Assembly (NCBI GenBank): GCA_964459675.1
Contig: CAYWNP010000001.1
Location: forward strand, 1 to 52,277
Length of the DNA: 52,277 nucleotides
Origin: CAIZQW01 sp964459675
GTDB lineage: Bacteria > Verrucomicrobiota > Kiritimatiellia > RFP12 > UBA1067
Direction: 5' to 3'
This document shows positions 50,141 to 52,277 of the stretch, piece after piece. The position numbers and the translations under genes are program-made. The notes under the pieces were generated by a model. That model was not told the origin of the DNA. It did no database searches and saw only the letters and a list, made by a program, of their open reading frames with translations. Within the stretch, counting starts at the first letter, position 1; each line of letters begins with the position of its first letter.

Positions 50141-51664
50141 CTAGGTATCAATAAAGAGGTCTGAGGAAGCAAAGAAGGGATCGCTCGTGCAACGAATGCC
50201 AAGGCGTCTTAAACCCGCCTCATCGCCCGGGGTCACCATGTGTGTCATGTGCATCTCGCAATCCCGCAAGTCAATCAGACGCTCCATGGCGATCTGAGCT
50301 GCAGGGTTAGTTGCACAACTGATCGCGAGACCGATCAACGCCTCGTCCAAGTTCAGCGTACAATAATCGCCCTTGAGGATATCATGCTTCATATGGACAA
50401 TCGATTGCACGACTTGAGGCGCGATGAGGTGGATCTGGTCTGGGATCCCGGAGAGCTCCTTGATCGCATTGAGCACCATGCTGGCGGCCGCATGGAACTG
50501 TTCAGAGTTTTTGCCCGTGATGATCCTGCCGTCACGTAGCTTGATGGCCGCACCACAAAAGATACCCTTGCGTCCCTTGCCGCTCTCCATGGCCTCTTGT
50601 CCTGACTTGCGGGCTGGACGTACGACCTCGCGGTCTTCTGGGGAAAGTGACATGCGGAGCATGATCTCTTCACAACGATCAACGGTCGCAAATTCGACCT
50701 GTCCTGAGCTGTGTTCGCACAAGTGGCGGAAATAGCGGCGAATAATCTCTTGCTTAGATGCCTCACAAACGATTTCGTCTTTGACAATACCAAAACCAGC
50801 CCTGTTGACGCCCATGTCAGTCGGCGACTTGTACGGACACGGTTCCTTCGTCATCTTCTCCCAGATCGCACGCAACAAGGGGAAGGCATCAACGTCCCGG
50901 TTGTAATTGATGCAGACTTCGTTATAAGCCTGAAGATGGTAGGGGTCGACTAAGTTGCAGTCATGAAGGTCAGCAGTCGCGGCTTCGTATGCCACATTGA
51001 CGGGGTGTGACAAGGGGAGATTCCAGATCGGGAAGGTCTCAAACTTGGCATAGCCAGCAACATGTCCCAAACGGCGTTCATGATAAAGCTGTGAGAGACA
51101 GGTTGCGAGTTTGCCGCTTCCAGGTCCGGGGCCGGTGACCACGACGATCGGACGGGTTGTGGGGACAAAGTCATTTGCGCCATAGCCTTCATCGCTCACA
51201 ATGGTTTCGACATCCGTGGGATACCCTTGTGTCACATAGTGATAATAGACTTTGATGTCGCGCTTTTCCAGCCGCGCCTTAAACTGCTTGGCTGCTGGCT
51301 GACCTGTAAAACGGGTAATCACCACGGCATTGACGACCAGACCCCAGCTCCGCAACCCATCAATCAGCTTCATGGCATCCACATCATAAGAGATGCCAAA
51401 GTCGGCGCGCATCTTTTTGCGTTCAATATCCCCTGCAAAGATGCAGAGAAGGATCTCGGCAGAATCTTTCAGCTTCTGGAGTAAGCGGAGTTTGACATTC
51501 GGGTCATAGCCAGGGAGCACGCGAGCAGCGTGCATATCCTGCATCATCTTGCCGCCAAACTCGAGGTAAAGTTTATTGCCGTTTTGCGCAGCCCGCTTCA
51601 CAATGGCTGCAGTCTGTTCTTCTAAATATTTTTCATTATCAAAGCCAACGGGGGTGTTACTCAC
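50141..51664 (-). CDS. DUF1846 family protein
   Basis: A 507-residue protein of a conserved family without an agreed function. Seen: N-terminal VGFDNEKYLEEQTAAI, the phosphate-loop-like GPGPGSGKLATCLSQLYH, and EVCINYNRDVDAFPLL. The start is a GTG (51664) with only a weak ribosome site. Its stop is 3 bp before pgpA, so the two are co-transcribed. Confidence 0.9.
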   Translation of the reverse strand: MSNTPVGFDNEKYLEEQTAAIVKRAAQNGNKLYLEFGGKMMQDMHAARVLPGYDPNVKLRLLQKLKDSAEILLCIFAGDIERKKMRADFGISYDVDAMKLIDGLRSWGLVVNAVVITRFTGQPAAKQFKARLEKRDIKVYYHYVTQGYPTDVETIVSDEGYGANDFVPTTRPIVVVTGPGPGSGKLATCLSQLYHERRLGHVAGYAKFETFPIWNLPLSHPVNVAYEAATADLHDCNLVDPYHLQAYNEVCINYNRDVDAFPLLRAIWEKMTKEPCPYKSPTDMGVNRAGFGIVKDEIVCEASKQEIIRRYFRHLCEHSSGQVEFATVDRCEEIMLRMSLSPEDREVVRPARKSGQEAMESGKGRKGIFCGAAIKLRDGRIITGKNSEQFHAAASMVLNAIKELSGIPDQIHLIAPQVVQSIVHMKHDILKGDYCTLNLDEALIGLAISCATNPAAQIAMERLIDLRDCEMHMTHMVTPGDEAGLRRLGIRCTSDPFFASSDLFIDT

Positions 51665-51810
51665 GGTTACCTACTTTCGTTAAAAAAAGACGCTTTTGTC
51701 GGTTGGAAAAAAGTATACAGAAAGAAATGTAAAATAGGCAGAGTTTTTTTAATTTTAAGGCAAAAAAATGGACGTGGTGTTCAAAAAAGACAAGGCGGTG
51801 ACTACAGGTA

Positions 51811-52277
51811 TTACAGCGAGTTGACGTATTCGGCGAGATCGTTGACCTCTTTTTTGGAGAGGTTTTTGGTATTGCCGTGCTTGTTGTTGCTGTTGTCGGT
51901 CGTAATAACCGTTTGCATGGAGAGGGCGCGTCCGTCATACATATAAGGGGCGGTCCGCCACACTTCGATCAGGATAGGCGTACAGAAGGCGCGGTTGCGT
52001 TCGTTGTCCGAGCCAAGACCAAAGACATAGGGCTTCTTGTCGCCATAATAGGGGGGAGTATGGCACTTGATGCATTCAGCCTTACCTTCGAAAATCAGCT
52101 TTCCGCGCAGGGCCGCTGCCGTGAGGGATCCATCGATATTACGATAGGGACTCTGTTCAGGTTCCAGTGATTTGATGTAGGCGTTGACCGTGTCGAGGTA
52201 GAAGGGGGTCACGGCTTGGAACTGGATCATGGTGAAGCCCTTCTCGACAGCGAGTTCGGCTGACTCCCGGACCCCTG
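51811..52277 (-). CDS. c-type cytochrome / di-haem peroxidase-like protein, C-terminal part (truncated by window end)
   Basis: The frame is open to the last base of the window, so the first visible Met (52230) is internal. About 155 residues are visible: a CXXCH haem site (CIKCH), GKLIFEGKAEC ahead of it, and a C-terminal TPILIEVWRTAPYMYDGR segment, the distal-haem region of cytochrome c peroxidase/MauG-type proteins. Probably periplasmic. Length, signal peptide and number of haems cannot be judged. The spacer to DUF1846 is 146 bp and AT-rich. Confidence 0.85.
   Translation of the reverse strand, partial: GVRESAELAVEKGFTMIQFQAVTPFYLDTVNAYIKSLEPEQSPYRNIDGSLTAAALRGKLIFEGKAECIKCHTPPYYGDKKPYVFGLGSDNERNRAFCTPILIEVWRTAPYMYDGRALSMQTVITTDNSNNKHGNTKNLSKKEVNDLAEYVNSL

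Noticed and set aside
1..52277. CRISPR array or cas genes
   Set aside because: No regularly spaced identical repeats of 25-40 bp and no Cas-like protein were seen; the short tandem words are 7-9 bp.

Overview
The window is about 52.3 kb of chromosomal DNA from an uncultured or draft-assembled bacterium; two runs of 100 N (23136-23235, 40922-41021) show it is a scaffold. Gene content points to the PVC superphylum, most likely Verrucomicrobiota of a Kiritimatiellae-like type: a squalene-hopene-cyclase-type protein, an exosortase with a dedicated VIT-domain partner, a short UvrC, a DUF1846 protein, LysM-like L,D-transpeptidase architecture and a divergent EtfA. This assignment is inference from protein style, not from a marker gene; no rRNA or tRNA gene was recognised. 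Nearly everything is housekeeping or central metabolism, with one repeat-rich accessory stretch at about 30.1-34.9 kb.

Layout. 1-3.4 kb (+): end of trpB, a terpene cyclase-like gene, rnc. 3.4-10.2 kb (-): one tight operon running TPR protein, ExbB, ExbD, TonB-like protein, beta-propeller, LolD-type ATPase, pyrE. 10.2-11.4 kb (-): rpoZ-smpB-tatA with a clear promoter and terminator. 11.3-15.3 kb: an rRNA/tRNA-type methyltransferase (-), then (+) a secreted surface-repeat protein, a DUF1015 protein and a HAD phosphatase. 15.2-20.3 kb (-): etfB-etfA, then ilvB-ilvN-aroE, with two mutually exclusive hairpins in front of ilvB. 20.5-28.6 kb (mostly +): uxaC, exosortase, its putative VIT-domain substrate (cut by an assembly gap), an HD hydrolase, then a bacteriohemerythrin (-), a secreted propeller and an FHA-adenylate cyclase. 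28.6-30.1 kb (-): uvrC.

30.1-34.9 kb is different in kind: long spacers filled with inverted repeats, a 302-bp element with 21-bp terminal inverted repeats, a Nudix hydrolase, two small membrane proteins, an AAA ATPase (DUF4143 type) bracketed by a perfect 40-bp direct repeat that itself looks like a promoter, and a tiny secreted ORF. No transposase or integrase was found there.

34.9-45.4 kb: delta-1-pyrroline-5-carboxylate dehydrogenase and a small PQ-loop protein (+), then a long minus-strand block (aminotransferase, gltA, L,D-transpeptidase, secreted protein, LarA-family enzyme, two conserved hypotheticals, proC). 45.7-52.3 kb: cardiolipin synthase (+), then argC-parB, DUF1846-pgpA and the C-terminal end of a c-type cytochrome (-). 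Functional links include the proline pair pruA/proC, uronate metabolism (uxaC plus a possible mannonate epimerase of the LarA family), phospholipid synthesis (cls, pgpA), branched-chain and aromatic amino acid synthesis (ilvBN, aroE, trpB) and envelope biogenesis (ExbBD/TonB, LolD, Tat, exosortase, L,D-transpeptidase).

The best candidates for something under-described are the exosortase/VIT-protein pair, the EtfA with a rewritten FAD-binding region, a dispersed 210-220 bp palindromic element sitting at two convergent gene junctions, and the structured repeats of the 30-35 kb stretch.
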